Assembly: GCA_934717745.1 (NCBI GenBank) | Contig: CAKUZB010000005.1 | Span: 62,001-126,000 of the forward strand | Source of the DNA: an uncultured Candidatus Melainabacteria bacterium | Lineage (GTDB): Bacteria > Cyanobacteriota > Vampirovibrionia > Gastranaerophilales > Gastranaerophilaceae | DNA: 64,000 nt | Direction of reading: 5' to 3' | Shown: piece after piece, positions 18,782-26,268 of the stretch | How the letters are laid out: each line of letters opens with the position of its first letter | Numbering within the stretch: position 1 is the stretch's first letter | Program-made: the position numbers and the translations under genes | The notes under the pieces: model-generated | Database searches by the model: none | What the model saw: the letters and a program-made list of their open reading frames with translations, nothing else | Told to the model about the DNA's origin: nothing

Positions 18782-19405
18782 TTATAACATAAATGTTAAT
18801 AATGGAATTAATGAGGTAAAATCAAACCCCGAAGATGAAGATTGACCATAACCTTTTACACTATTTGCAACATTCAATGCAGTTGAAATAGAATCCATTG
18901 CCATATTATTATATTGATTTTGTAAGGAATTTAGCAAATTAACAAAATTATATCTGTTTGACAACTCATTATTCACTAACTCATTACGCTTTGAAAGTAA
19001 ACTTTCTGCCAACTGTGCAATAGAATTTGCCCTTGAACTTTCAAGATTATTTAATTTATCCAAAAACATTGAATTATCAATATTTCCAAAACGTGATGCA
19101 ATATCTGTTTTTAAATTGTTCAATAACGGTGTATAAATATTATTAATTGATTTTTCACCTTGATTTTGATAAGCATTTAACTGAGATTGAATCCCTTTTA
19201 AAGTTTCCGGAGAAAAAGTATTCAACTGAGGTAAAATTTGTGCCAAATTTTTTTGTGCATAATCATAAACGGATTTTTCGTATTTATTCATATTGTAATT
19301 ACTTTTTACAGTATCTCCGTCTTTGTATGTTTGGGCTTTTGTTTTGCCATTAATACTGTAACTTCCGTTTGCATAAGATGGCTTGTAAGAGGTTGTTTTG
19401 CTCAT
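18782..19405 (-). CDS. Unknown protein with disordered N-terminus and helical body
   Basis: I do not recognise this 207-residue protein. The first 35 residues are Ser/Thr/Tyr/Lys-rich and look unstructured. The rest is rich in Asn, Gln, Leu and Ser with long amphipathic helices, and it ends in a hydrophobic tail (FDFTSLIPLLTFML). There is no cysteine and no export signal. The composition recalls phage structural or host-colonisation scaffold proteins, but no neighbouring gene supports a phage origin. It has its own promoter and terminator, so it is a single-gene unit. AAAGGAAA precedes the ATG. Confidence 0.7.
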   Translation of the reverse strand: MSKTTSYKPSYANGSYSINGKTKAQTYKDGDTVKSNYNMNKYEKSVYDYAQKNLAQILPQLNTFSPETLKGIQSQLNAYQNQGEKSINNIYTPLLNNLKTDIASRFGNIDNSMFLDKLNNLESSRANSIAQLAESLLSKRNELVNNELSNRYNFVNLLNSLQNQYNNMAMDSISTALNVANSVKGYGQSSSSGFDFTSLIPLLTFML

Positions 19406-19470
19406 AAAATTTTCCTTTCTGAAATTTTATTCACAAAGACAAAACATATTGATATAGGGGCAACAACACA

Positions 19471-19499
19471 ATTATATCATTTTTTCTGCCAATTGTAAA
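19471..19499 (-). promoter_or_regulatory. Sigma-70-type promoter for the 207-residue gene
   Basis: On the minus strand TTTACA (19499-19494) is followed after exactly 17 nt by TATAAT (19476-19471), about 65 bp upstream of the ATG at 19405. This is the closest match to the housekeeping consensus in this part of the window. Confidence 0.7.
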
Positions 19500-19586
19500 A
19501 TTTTTGACAGTTATTCCATAAATTTTTGTATTTAAATTGCCTCTTAAACTCCTCACCTCAATAATTATAAAAATATAGAAAATACT

Positions 19587-20114
19587 TTATTCAACATATT
19601 TTCTTTTCATAATAACATTTCCTTGTTCATCGTAGGCTTTGTCTTTAACCCAATGAGCAAGAAGTTTTCCGTCTTTTGAGTAAATAAAAGTTTCTGATTT
19701 TGAAACACGCATACTCATATTTACAAGTTTTTTAGAAGTATTATATTTGTAAGTTTTATATGGATAATTTAATCCGTCTTTTTCTTCAACGTAGTTTAAA
19801 ACACCACTTCCGTCATAATAATATACGTGATAAGGGTCATTGTGTTTATATACGGCATAAGTATTATCTGAAAAATACGCAAGAGTTCTGTCTTTTAATT
19901 CTGTAACTCCCTGCAAAATATAATTAACATTTTGCTCATGTTCACCGTCGTAGAAAAATCCGTTTATGTACTGAGAATCAATAGTATACGAAATTCCGTC
20001 CATTAATTCAGAACGTGCAGAATTTACATCGTAAGACACACCACCTTGAATAACTTCAGCATTGGCGATTAATCCAAAAAATAATAATGTTGCAATAAGT
20101 AGATATTTTTTCAT
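19587..20114 (-). CDS. Secreted protein of unknown function
   Basis: The 175-residue protein begins with a clear Sec signal peptide (MKKYLLIATLLFFGLIANA, cleavage expected after NA). The mature part is rich in Tyr, Asp and short strands with repeated turn motifs such as FYDGEHEQN, YYDGSGV, YSKDGKLL and YDEQGNV. These recall YD-repeat or MORN-like beta-hairpin proteins, but the repeats are too irregular to assign. It is divergent from the phytase-esterase-like gene at 20186. A periplasmic or outer-surface place is inferred. Confidence 0.72.
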   Translation of the reverse strand: MKKYLLIATLLFFGLIANAEVIQGGVSYDVNSARSELMDGISYTIDSQYINGFFYDGEHEQNVNYILQGVTELKDRTLAYFSDNTYAVYKHNDPYHVYYYDGSGVLNYVEEKDGLNYPYKTYKYNTSKKLVNMSMRVSKSETFIYSKDGKLLAHWVKDKAYDEQGNVIMKRKYVE

Positions 20115-20185
20115 ATTATATTAATAATGTTTTTTCTGCCCAAAGTCAATATTTTATGATATAATTCATTAAAAAAGGAGTTGTT

Positions 20186-21235
20186 ATGTTAGGCAGAATT
20201 AATGGAATATTTTCAATCGTATTGCTTGGATTGATCGTATTTTTCTTGTTTATAAAATCAACAAAATTAGAATTTGTTCAAAAATTTGAAATTGAAAATC
20301 TTCCAACAATTTGCAAAGATATAAAATTAGGAGGTTTTTCGGATTTATTCTATAAAGACGGATACTTCTATGCAATTACAGACAGAGGGCCTAATTCAAA
20401 TACTTTTGAAAAAGACGGAAAAACTTACAGGACTTTTTCTTGCCCTAATTACACAACTTATTTAGTTAAAATCAAATTAGAAGATAATAAAGCAAAAATT
20501 GTTAAGGCAACTCCAATAAAAGGACTTTCAGGCATTCCTATTTCTGCCAAAAAAGATAGTATTCCTTTAGACAAAAATGGAAAAATTATTCCCTTCAATA
20601 TAAATGGTGCAGATGTTGAAAGTTTTATTATTGACAAAGATGGAAATTACTGGCTTGGAGAAGAATATTATCCGTCGATTATTAAATTAGACAAGAACTT
20701 AAATGTCGTAAAACGTTTTGCACCAAAAAATTCAGAAGTAAAAAATCCTAAAATCACCTACAATTTGCCTGAAAAATTTAACAATGTCAGAAAAAATTTA
20801 GGTTTTGAAAGTATGGCTTATGACGGCAATGAGTATATTTATGTTTTTACTCAAGCAGGTTTAGAGGGTGAAAATAATATTAGTATTATAAAATTCAATA
20901 TTAAAACAGAAACAGTAGAAGATATTTTTGAATATTATTTTTATAACAACAGTATTTTGAGTGCAACAACTTATGTTGACGAAAACAAATTTTTCTTGGC
21001 AGAAAGACTTATTGATAAACATTTTATAAATCAAATGGAATTTAAAAACAGCGTGTTTAAACGTTCTGGAATTTTAAGAACACTAACGACAAGTGATAAT
21101 ATTACAAAAAATATGAAGATAGAAGGTTTGGCAAAAGACGGCGATGATATTTATATAATTAACGATAATGACTTTGGCATCGATAGTGAAAATGTCAAAG
21201 ACAGTTTTATAATGCAATTTAAAATTAAAAAATAA
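20186..21235 (+). CDS. Esterase-like activity of phytase family protein
   Basis: The 349-residue protein has an N-terminal hydrophobic anchor or signal (about residues 7-26). The core matches the phytase esterase-like beta-propeller pattern: GGFSDLFYKDGYFYAITDRGPNS near the start, NGADVESFIIDKDGNYWLGEEYYPSI in the middle, and NLGFESMAYDG. Family members act on periplasmic or extracellular esters; the true substrate is unknown. A TATAAT and an AAGGAG ribosome site lie just upstream. It is convergent with the sigma factor gene, with 16 bp between stops. Confidence 0.8.
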   Translation: MLGRINGIFSIVLLGLIVFFLFIKSTKLEFVQKFEIENLPTICKDIKLGGFSDLFYKDGYFYAITDRGPNSNTFEKDGKTYRTFSCPNYTTYLVKIKLEDNKAKIVKATPIKGLSGIPISAKKDSIPLDKNGKIIPFNINGADVESFIIDKDGNYWLGEEYYPSIIKLDKNLNVVKRFAPKNSEVKNPKITYNLPEKFNNVRKNLGFESMAYDGNEYIYVFTQAGLEGENNISIIKFNIKTETVEDIFEYYFYNNSILSATTYVDENKFFLAERLIDKHFINQMEFKNSVFKRSGILRTLTTSDNITKNMKIEGLAKDGDDIYIINDNDFGIDSENVKDSFIMQFKIKK

Positions 21236-21251
21236 TGCACTATAAGTCTTT

Positions 21252-22073
21252 CTAAACAATAGTTCTTTGCAAGCGTTCAACACGGTTTTCTGACAAGATA
21301 TTTTTTAATTTCATAATCGCTTGTGCGTGTAATTGGCATATTCGTGATTCTGAAACTTCAATTGTTTCACCAATTTCTTTCAATGTCATATTTTCGTGAT
21401 AATAAAGAACCATTATCATTCTTTCACGTTCAGGTAAACGTTTTAAAGCATTTTCTAATTCTGCTTTTACGTCTTTTTGCTCCATCGCCTCTGCCGGAGT
21501 CATTCTATTTTCATCTTGGATTGTATCAATAATCGCTACACTATCATCTGATGTTCCACGTTTATCATAAATTGAGCCAACAGTTGTATCTTCTGAAAGA
21601 ATTTGGTCAATTTTTTGTGGCTCCATATTCAAGAAATCAGCAACTTCTAATGTTGTTGCAGGTCTTCCCAATTTTTGACGTAATTGTTCTTGTGCTTGTT
21701 TTACGTCTTTAATTTTCTTTCTTGCACTTCTTGGTAAAAAGTCTTGTGAACGGATTTTATCAATGATATTACCCCTAATTCTCATAAGTGCGTATGTTTC
21801 AAATCTGGCACCCTTATCAGGAGTATATTTTTCTATAGCATCAATTAAACCTTCTACACCATAACTTGAAATATCTTCAACAGAAAAAGTTGGTGGTAAT
21901 GACACTTTTACACGTCCAACTACATAACGTGTAAGATAAATGTATTGCACTATCAATGTATCTCTGACTTTTTTATTTGTTCGGTCTTCGAAATATTTTT
22001 TCCAAAGTTCCTCTAATTCTTCATCAGAAATTCTTTTGATATTACTATAAGAATTGTCAAAATTCTCTGTCAT
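21252..22073 (-). CDS. RNA polymerase sigma factor, FliA/WhiG (sigma-28-like) type
   Basis: The 273-residue protein has the sigma-70 family regions 2, 3 and 4. Region 2 contains SSYGVEGLIDAIEKYTPDKGARFETYALMRIRG (split here only for reference, residues 70-103). Region 3 has LGRPATTLEVADFL. Region 4 has LPERERMIMVLYY with the helix-turn-helix MTLKEIGETIEVSESRI. Region 1 is short and the linker layout is that of FliA/WhiG rather than RpoD. No flagellar gene or anti-sigma FlgM is in the window. The GAGGGA ribosome site lies almost against the ATG, an unusually short spacing. Possible target promoters are at 26206, 36845 and 60938. Confidence 0.9.
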   Translation of the reverse strand: MTENFDNSYSNIKRISDEELEELWKKYFEDRTNKKVRDTLIVQYIYLTRYVVGRVKVSLPPTFSVEDISSYGVEGLIDAIEKYTPDKGARFETYALMRIRGNIIDKIRSQDFLPRSARKKIKDVKQAQEQLRQKLGRPATTLEVADFLNMEPQKIDQILSEDTTVGSIYDKRGTSDDSVAIIDTIQDENRMTPAEAMEQKDVKAELENALKRLPERERMIMVLYYHENMTLKEIGETIEVSESRICQLHAQAIMKLKNILSENRVERLQRTIV

Positions 22074-22172
22074 TCCCTCGTCCAGTACGGTTAGATTTAT
22101 TTTAAAATCATATTACTACACTACTATTTTATAGAAATAACACAATATATCATCATTTAAACAGAGGATATT

Positions 22173-22203
22173 AAAAAATCGGCTAAAAGTTTTAACCGAT
22201 TTT
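22173..22203 (-). terminator. Rho-independent terminator after the 413-residue gene
   Basis: AAAATCGG and CCGATTTT arms with a TTAAAA/TTTTAG inner part (22175-22203, one wobble) form a hairpin followed on the minus strand by a run of T (the A run at 22173-22178). It lies 10 bp past the stop at 22213, between that gene and the sigma factor gene. Confidence 0.75.
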
Positions 22204-22212
22204 CTTAATTTT

Positions 22213-23454
22213 TTATTCAAATTTTGATTTATCTAATTCTTTTAATAAATCCGGATGTCCAATATCACTCAAAGCATAATATCTTCCATTGATTTTATAT
22301 GCTTTTGTCCCATCATTTGATGTTACACAGGTATAACGATAATTTGCACCATTAAATTCATACATTCCTGTAGAACCATTTCTCCAGTTTGAAGTTACAG
22401 TGTTTAAAAACATTCCAAAACCTCTGTTATGTGAAGGAGGTTCACTACCGGAAGTACCACCGATTGGATTTGTAGGTGTTGTTGGTTTTTCAGGTTTACC
22501 GTAACCCTCAGTTTGTGCTAAGGCACTTTTCAAAGCACCATCAGGAAGTTCTTTACCATTTTTAGAATAAACAATTTTGCCATTTTTGTATTTTGCTGTA
22601 ATTCCGTCAGGCAAACCTTTTCCGTCCGGAAGATTTAAATCTTGTTTAATTTGTGCATCAAATTGTGATTGAGTTACATAAGTATTTTGACCGAATGTTG
22701 TAACAGGAATAAGTGTTTCACCTAACTTATATTTACCTGTTGTTTCATCTTTAATAACTTCTTTTCGGATTTTATTACCGTTTTCGTCGATAAATACCCC
22801 AATTTGAGTGTTTTTATTTCCATTTACGGTTCTTTCATAAATTTTTGTTTCAGGCGGAAAATCTCCGGAAATATATTTATTTTTACCAAAAGTTCTTGTT
22901 GCAGCAAGAGCAGCACCTTCAGTGCCGTCAGGATTTACTTCATGACGAACTTTTTGCCCACGTTCATTTCTTCTTACGGAAATTTGTGTTTCTTCTCCAT
23001 CTACAGAACGTTTTAAAATTTTACCCTCAGCAGGTTTTTTCTCTGGTTTTATTTCTACTTCAGGCTTTTCTTCCGGTTTTTCTTCAGGTTTTGCTTCCGG
23101 AGGTTTTTCTTCCGGTTGTGGTTTTTCTACAGGTTTACCCAAAAGTCCTGAAATTTTGTCCCAAGAGTCCTCACTAAGAGAAAAAGAACCCTCATGGATT
23201 ATAAAATTTGATTTCCAATTTTGTTTCTGATCGATTGTAGAAACATCATTTCCCCCAGAAAAGATACTTGCCTGTGGATCATTTGGATTTGTTCTATTAT
23301 GTTCATTTATATTTTGTTGTTCATTGTTAATTTCTTGAACAACTTGTTGCCAAACAGTTAAATCTATATTTTTACATTCTTCTTTGGTTAACCCCAGTTT
23401 TGTTGCGACTGCTTGAGTTAATCCTTGACCTTTTCCAACTTGAATATCTACCAT
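22213..23454 (-). CDS. Unknown protein with Pro/Glu/Lys linker and internal duplication
   Basis: The frame is open from 23484, but the ATG at 23454 (MVDIQVGKGQG) is the likely start because AGGAG lies 8 nt upstream of it, giving 413 residues. The N-terminal 50 residues form a helical domain with a LysM-like look (VGKGQGLTQAVATKLGLT). A Glu/Pro/Lys-rich spacer follows at about residues 118-145. Two related units of about 60 residues come next, with KRSVDGEETQISVRRNERGQK in the first and ERTVNGNKNTQIGVFIDENG in the second; each ends in TFGKN or TFGQN. The C-terminus is aromatic-rich. No export signal is visible. Function unknown. Confidence 0.75.
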   Translation of the reverse strand: MVDIQVGKGQGLTQAVATKLGLTKEECKNIDLTVWQQVVQEINNEQQNINEHNRTNPNDPQASIFSGGNDVSTIDQKQNWKSNFIIHEGSFSLSEDSWDKISGLLGKPVEKPQPEEKPPEAKPEEKPEEKPEVEIKPEKKPAEGKILKRSVDGEETQISVRRNERGQKVRHEVNPDGTEGAALAATRTFGKNKYISGDFPPETKIYERTVNGNKNTQIGVFIDENGNKIRKEVIKDETTGKYKLGETLIPVTTFGQNTYVTQSQFDAQIKQDLNLPDGKGLPDGITAKYKNGKIVYSKNGKELPDGALKSALAQTEGYGKPEKPTTPTNPIGGTSGSEPPSHNRGFGMFLNTVTSNWRNGSTGMYEFNGANYRYTCVTSNDGTKAYKINGRYYALSDIGHPDLLKELDKSKFE

Positions 23455-23532
23455 GTTTTTTCTCCTAAAATCATAGTTCGACATGGATATAAAACATGTA
23501 AAGTTAAGAAATTGCCTAAGTTTTAAAAAATT

Positions 23533-23760
23533 TTACAAAGTTTTTAAATATTCTATAATGTCATTTGATTCATACATAACAACATTATTTTTACTGTCGA
23601 ACAAAAACGGAACTTGCCGTTTACCACCCAATTTAATCATTTCATCGTAATTTTGTTTTTCATCAATATTTAATAGTTTATGTTCAATGTTGTTTATTTC
23701 CAAAAAATCGACTACTTTTCGACAATACGGACAATTTTTTAAAATAAATAAATTAATCAT
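23533..23760 (-). CDS. Glutaredoxin-like thiol-disulfide protein
   Basis: This 75-residue protein has the thioredoxin-fold redox motif CPYCRKV at residues 9-15, the cis-proline region RQVPFLF, and the terminal YESNDIIEYLKTL helix seen in glutaredoxins and the N-domain of glutathione transferases. It is likely a cytoplasmic disulfide or mixed-disulfide reductase. A GGAG ribosome site precedes the ATG. It is monocistronic and divergent from the helix-turn-helix gene upstream of recA. Confidence 0.85.
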   Translation of the reverse strand: MINLFILKNCPYCRKVVDFLEINNIEHKLLNIDEKQNYDEMIKLGGKRQVPFLFDSKNNVVMYESNDIIEYLKTL

Positions 23761-23873
23761 TTTAATTTCTCCTTTTTTATAGTTTAAGTAATAAAAAAGA
23801 TTTTCAAATTAGACAAATAGACAAAATTTCTTATTTATGTTCTTAATATTTATTAAAAAAATATGTAAAAAAA

Positions 23874-23902
23874 TTGTTTTTTTAAATAATCTAAAATACA
23901 AT
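23874..23902 (+). promoter_or_regulatory. Sigma-70-type promoter for the HTH-recA operon
   Basis: TTGTTT (23874-23879), a 17-nt spacer, then TACAAT (23897-23902). Transcription would begin near 23909, leaving only a dozen bases before the ATG at 23922, with AGGGGA as ribosome site. I see no clear LexA-type palindrome overlapping it. Confidence 0.6.
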
Positions 23903-23921
23903 ATTATTAAGGGTAGGGGAT

Positions 23922-24416
23922 ATGGTAACTCAAAATTTAAGTGATATTACGCTCACTCCAAGTGAAGTTAGAGAAATTTTAGACGCTAATAACGAGGAAA
24001 TTATTAGCCTTTGCAGACGTGCATCAATTGTTCCAAAACGTAACAGACGTGGCTTAACTTATTTTTCTTATGATGACGTAAAACGTCTTCAACAAACAAA
24101 ACAAATGAAACATTCAATAGTTTCTGCATCTTCAAATCAAATTGCAGAAAGAATTATGTCATCATTCTCTCAAATGGAAGAAAAAATTTCTAATAATATT
24201 ATCGATAATATTGATAAAAAATTAGATGCCAAAATGGAAAATGTTGAAAAAATGGCTGATGAATTAATTAAAATCAAAACAGAAAACGAAAAACTTAAAC
24301 ATAAGATTTTAGAATTAAACCGCGAAAATGTTCACATGAAAATGGAACTTGAAAAATTTGAAAAAGTTGGCTTTGGTTTTTACAAAAAATATGAAGTAAA
24401 AGATTATACAATATAA
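23922..24416 (+). CDS. MerR-like helix-turn-helix protein with coiled coil, upstream of recA
   Basis: The 164-residue protein begins with a winged-helix-type DNA-binding region of about 50 residues: TPSEVREILDANNEEIISLCRRA, then RRGLTYFSYDDVKRLQQ, which is the MerR/excisionase arrangement (helix, turn, helix, wing). A long charged coiled coil with heptads follows (about residues 75-150), suggesting a dimer or filament. It lies 11 bp before recA and shares its promoter, so a role in DNA repair, recombination or recA regulation is likely but unproven. I cannot assign a family name. Confidence 0.75.
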   Translation: MVTQNLSDITLTPSEVREILDANNEEIISLCRRASIVPKRNRRGLTYFSYDDVKRLQQTKQMKHSIVSASSNQIAERIMSSFSQMEEKISNNIIDNIDKKLDAKMENVEKMADELIKIKTENEKLKHKILELNRENVHMKMELEKFEKVGFGFYKKYEVKDYTI

Positions 24417-24427
24417 GGATTTGAATA

Positions 24428-25459
24428 ATGGCAGTAAAAGAAAAAGAAAAAGTAGAAGAAATAACAAATTCTTCAGATCGTGAAAAAGCCTTAAAACTTG
24501 CTATTGAAAAAATTGAAAAAGATTTCGGTAAAGGTTCAATCATGAAACTTGGCGACAAACCGTCAGTTAGTGTTGATGCAATTCCAACAGGTTCTTTAGA
24601 TTTAGACATAGCACTTGGAATTGGCGGTATTCCAAAAGGAAGAATTATTGAAATATATGGGCCGGAAAGTTCCGGTAAAACAACTCTTGCACAACATATT
24701 GTTGCAGAATGTCAAAAAAAAGGCGGAATTGCTGCATTCGTTGACGCAGAACATGCTCTTGACCCTGAATATGCAAAAAATATTGGGGTAAAAATCGAAG
24801 ATTTATTAATTTCACAACCTGATACAGGTGAACAAGCACTTGATATTACAGAAGAATTAGTTCGCTCAGGTGCAGTTGATATTATCGTTGTTGACTCAGT
24901 TGCAGCATTAGTTCCTAAAGCCGAAATTGACGGTTCTATGGAAGATCAACAAATGGGTCTGCAAGCACGTTTGATGAGTAAAGCACTTAGAAAATTAACC
25001 GGTATTATCGGAAAAACTAATACAACAGTTATTTTTATCAACCAATTGCGTATGAAAATAGGTGTTATGTTTGGTAATCCTGAAACAACAACCGGTGGTA
25101 ATGCTTTAAAATATTATTCTTCAGTAAGAATGGAAATTAGAAGAACAGAATCTCTAAAAGGTGAAACTGGCGAAATTGGTAACCACGTTAGAGTAAAAGT
25201 TTTGAAAAATAAAGTTGCACCACCATTTAGAACTGCTGAATTTGATATTATTTTCGGTAAAGGTATTTGCAAATTAGGAAACATTATTGACGTTGGCGTA
25301 AAAATGAATATAGTTGCAAAATCTGGTTCTTGGTTTAGTTATAACGACGAAAAACTTGGACAGGGTAGAGAAAAAGCAAAAGAATATTTAGCTCAAAATC
25401 CGGAAGTAATGGCTAAAATTGAAGAAGAAATCAGAGAAAAATTAGCCTCAGAAAATTAA
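24428..25459 (+). CDS. recA: Recombinase A
   Basis: RecA coats single-stranded DNA, drives strand exchange and stimulates SOS repressor cleavage. The 343 residues carry the Walker A motif GPESSGKTT near residue 77, AFVDAEHALDPEYA, the Walker B segment IIVVDSVAALVPKAEI, and the DNA-binding loops around MGLQARLMSKALRKL and GNPETTTGGNALKYY. The C-terminal acidic tail (KIEEEIREKLASEN) is present. It is co-transcribed with the preceding helix-turn-helix gene and is followed by a strong terminator. Confidence 0.98.
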   Translation: MAVKEKEKVEEITNSSDREKALKLAIEKIEKDFGKGSIMKLGDKPSVSVDAIPTGSLDLDIALGIGGIPKGRIIEIYGPESSGKTTLAQHIVAECQKKGGIAAFVDAEHALDPEYAKNIGVKIEDLLISQPDTGEQALDITEELVRSGAVDIIVVDSVAALVPKAEIDGSMEDQQMGLQARLMSKALRKLTGIIGKTNTTVIFINQLRMKIGVMFGNPETTTGGNALKYYSSVRMEIRRTESLKGETGEIGNHVRVKVLKNKVAPPFRTAEFDIIFGKGICKLGNIIDVGVKMNIVAKSGSWFSYNDEKLGQGREKAKEYLAQNPEVMAKIEEEIREKLASEN

Positions 25460-25481
25460 TATTATAAAAAAAATAATTAAC

Positions 25482-25518
25482 AAAGGGCGGTTCGGCTTTC
25501 AGACGAACCGCCTTTATT
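25482..25518 (+). terminator. Rho-independent terminator after recA
   Basis: GGCGGTTCG (25486-25494) pairs with CGAACCGCC (25504-25512), extended by A/T pairs on both sides; a 9-nt loop and TTTATTTA follow. It lies 23 bp beyond the recA stop. Confidence 0.9.
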
Positions 25519-25760
25519 TATAAATATTTGAGGGTTTATTAAGAAATGTTAACTTGTGTTTAATAAAAAAGTCAATTTTTTGAGCAAGATAACCTTTATA
25601 TAAATGTAAGGATATTAGAGATTATCAATACAACAAAAAATAAATAACAATATAAAAGAGTTATAGAATAACTGTTTTGTATATGTTGTTAAATTTGTAT
25701 TACAAAAATTCTTTAAAATTCTTAAGTTACACGTACAAGATAAAAAGAGGAAAATAAATT
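25519..25760. other. AT-rich spacer before the 83-residue gene; no gene seen
   Basis: With the recA terminator this makes a 300-bp gap. It is very AT-rich. I see no open frame with a ribosome site. AGAGG at 25745-25749 is the ribosome site of the next gene. A short inverted repeat AGTTAT-AGA-ATAACT lies near 25660-25675. The promoter of the next gene must lie here but no clear -35/-10 pair stands out. Confidence 0.4.
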
Positions 25761-26012
25761 ATGGCTATCGGCGCTAGAGATTACATCGATCAATTGTTAG
25801 TAAAAAAATATGCAAAAGAACAAGTTGATAACCACGATAATTCGGCCTCAATGATTCATCCGGAGAAAATGATGTCAGCAATGAATGATTATGCAGCGAT
25901 GAGTCGCAATATGTTTGTACTAAATCAAAGATTGAATTCGGCATGTTCAAGATTGAATGCAAGAACAGCAAGATATACAACAAGACCAATTCAAGTCCAA
26001 CAAGCAGCATAG
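25761..26012 (+). CDS. Small unknown protein, 83 residues
   Basis: I do not recognise this protein. It begins MAIGARDYIDQLLVKKYAKEQ, has a Met/Asn-rich helical middle (MMSAMNDYAAMSRNMFVLNQRL) and a basic Arg/Thr tail ending PIQVQQAA. There is no membrane segment or signal. It has an AGAGG ribosome site 8 nt upstream and its own terminator, so it is a true single-gene unit. The Met-rich, basic, helical make-up is shared with the 51-residue protein at 36640-36795, though no alignment is convincing. Confidence 0.75.
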   Translation: MAIGARDYIDQLLVKKYAKEQVDNHDNSASMIHPEKMMSAMNDYAAMSRNMFVLNQRLNSACSRLNARTARYTTRPIQVQQAA

Positions 26013-26045
26013 TTTAAAAATAAAATTCATATCCAAAACAAGAAG

Positions 26046-26074
26046 TCCAGATTATGGTTTAATCTGGATTTTTT
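26046..26074 (+). terminator. Rho-independent terminator after the 83-residue gene
   Basis: TCCAGATTA (26046-26054) pairs perfectly with TAATCTGGA (26060-26068) across a 5-nt loop and is followed by six T. It lies 34 bp after the stop. Confidence 0.88.
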
Positions 26075-26205
26075 GTTGTATATAGTTAAAAATTTAACTT
26101 CTTGTTGTATTTTTTTATACAACAAGCAAATAAGAATTTATATTTTTGCACAAATAAGCACTTATTTTTTATGTTAATAAATGTAACAAAACATGCTAAA
26201 ACCCT

Positions 26206-26232
26206 TAAGTATTCATGATTTTGTACCGATAT
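26206..26232 (+). promoter_or_regulatory. Sigma-28-like promoter candidate before the coiled-coil gene
   Basis: TAAGTATT (26206-26213), 11 nt, ACCGATAT (26225-26232). The sigma-28 (FliA) consensus is TAAAGTTT, 11 nt, GCCGATAA. The -10 element matches well and the -35 partly. Transcription would start near 26240, about 30 bp before the ATG at 26269. Confidence 0.5.
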
Positions 26233-26268
26233 GCAGTATGTGTGTTAAACAAAATAAGGTAGGTATAT

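Noticed and set aside
18782..19405. Prophage structural gene
   Set aside because: Composition is suggestive, but there are no phage neighbours, integrase or attachment repeats, and it has its own promoter and terminator.
23463..23500. Sigma-28-like promoter before the 413-residue gene (GTCGAACT)
   Set aside because: The -35 half matches only about half of the consensus positions; not distinguishable from chance.
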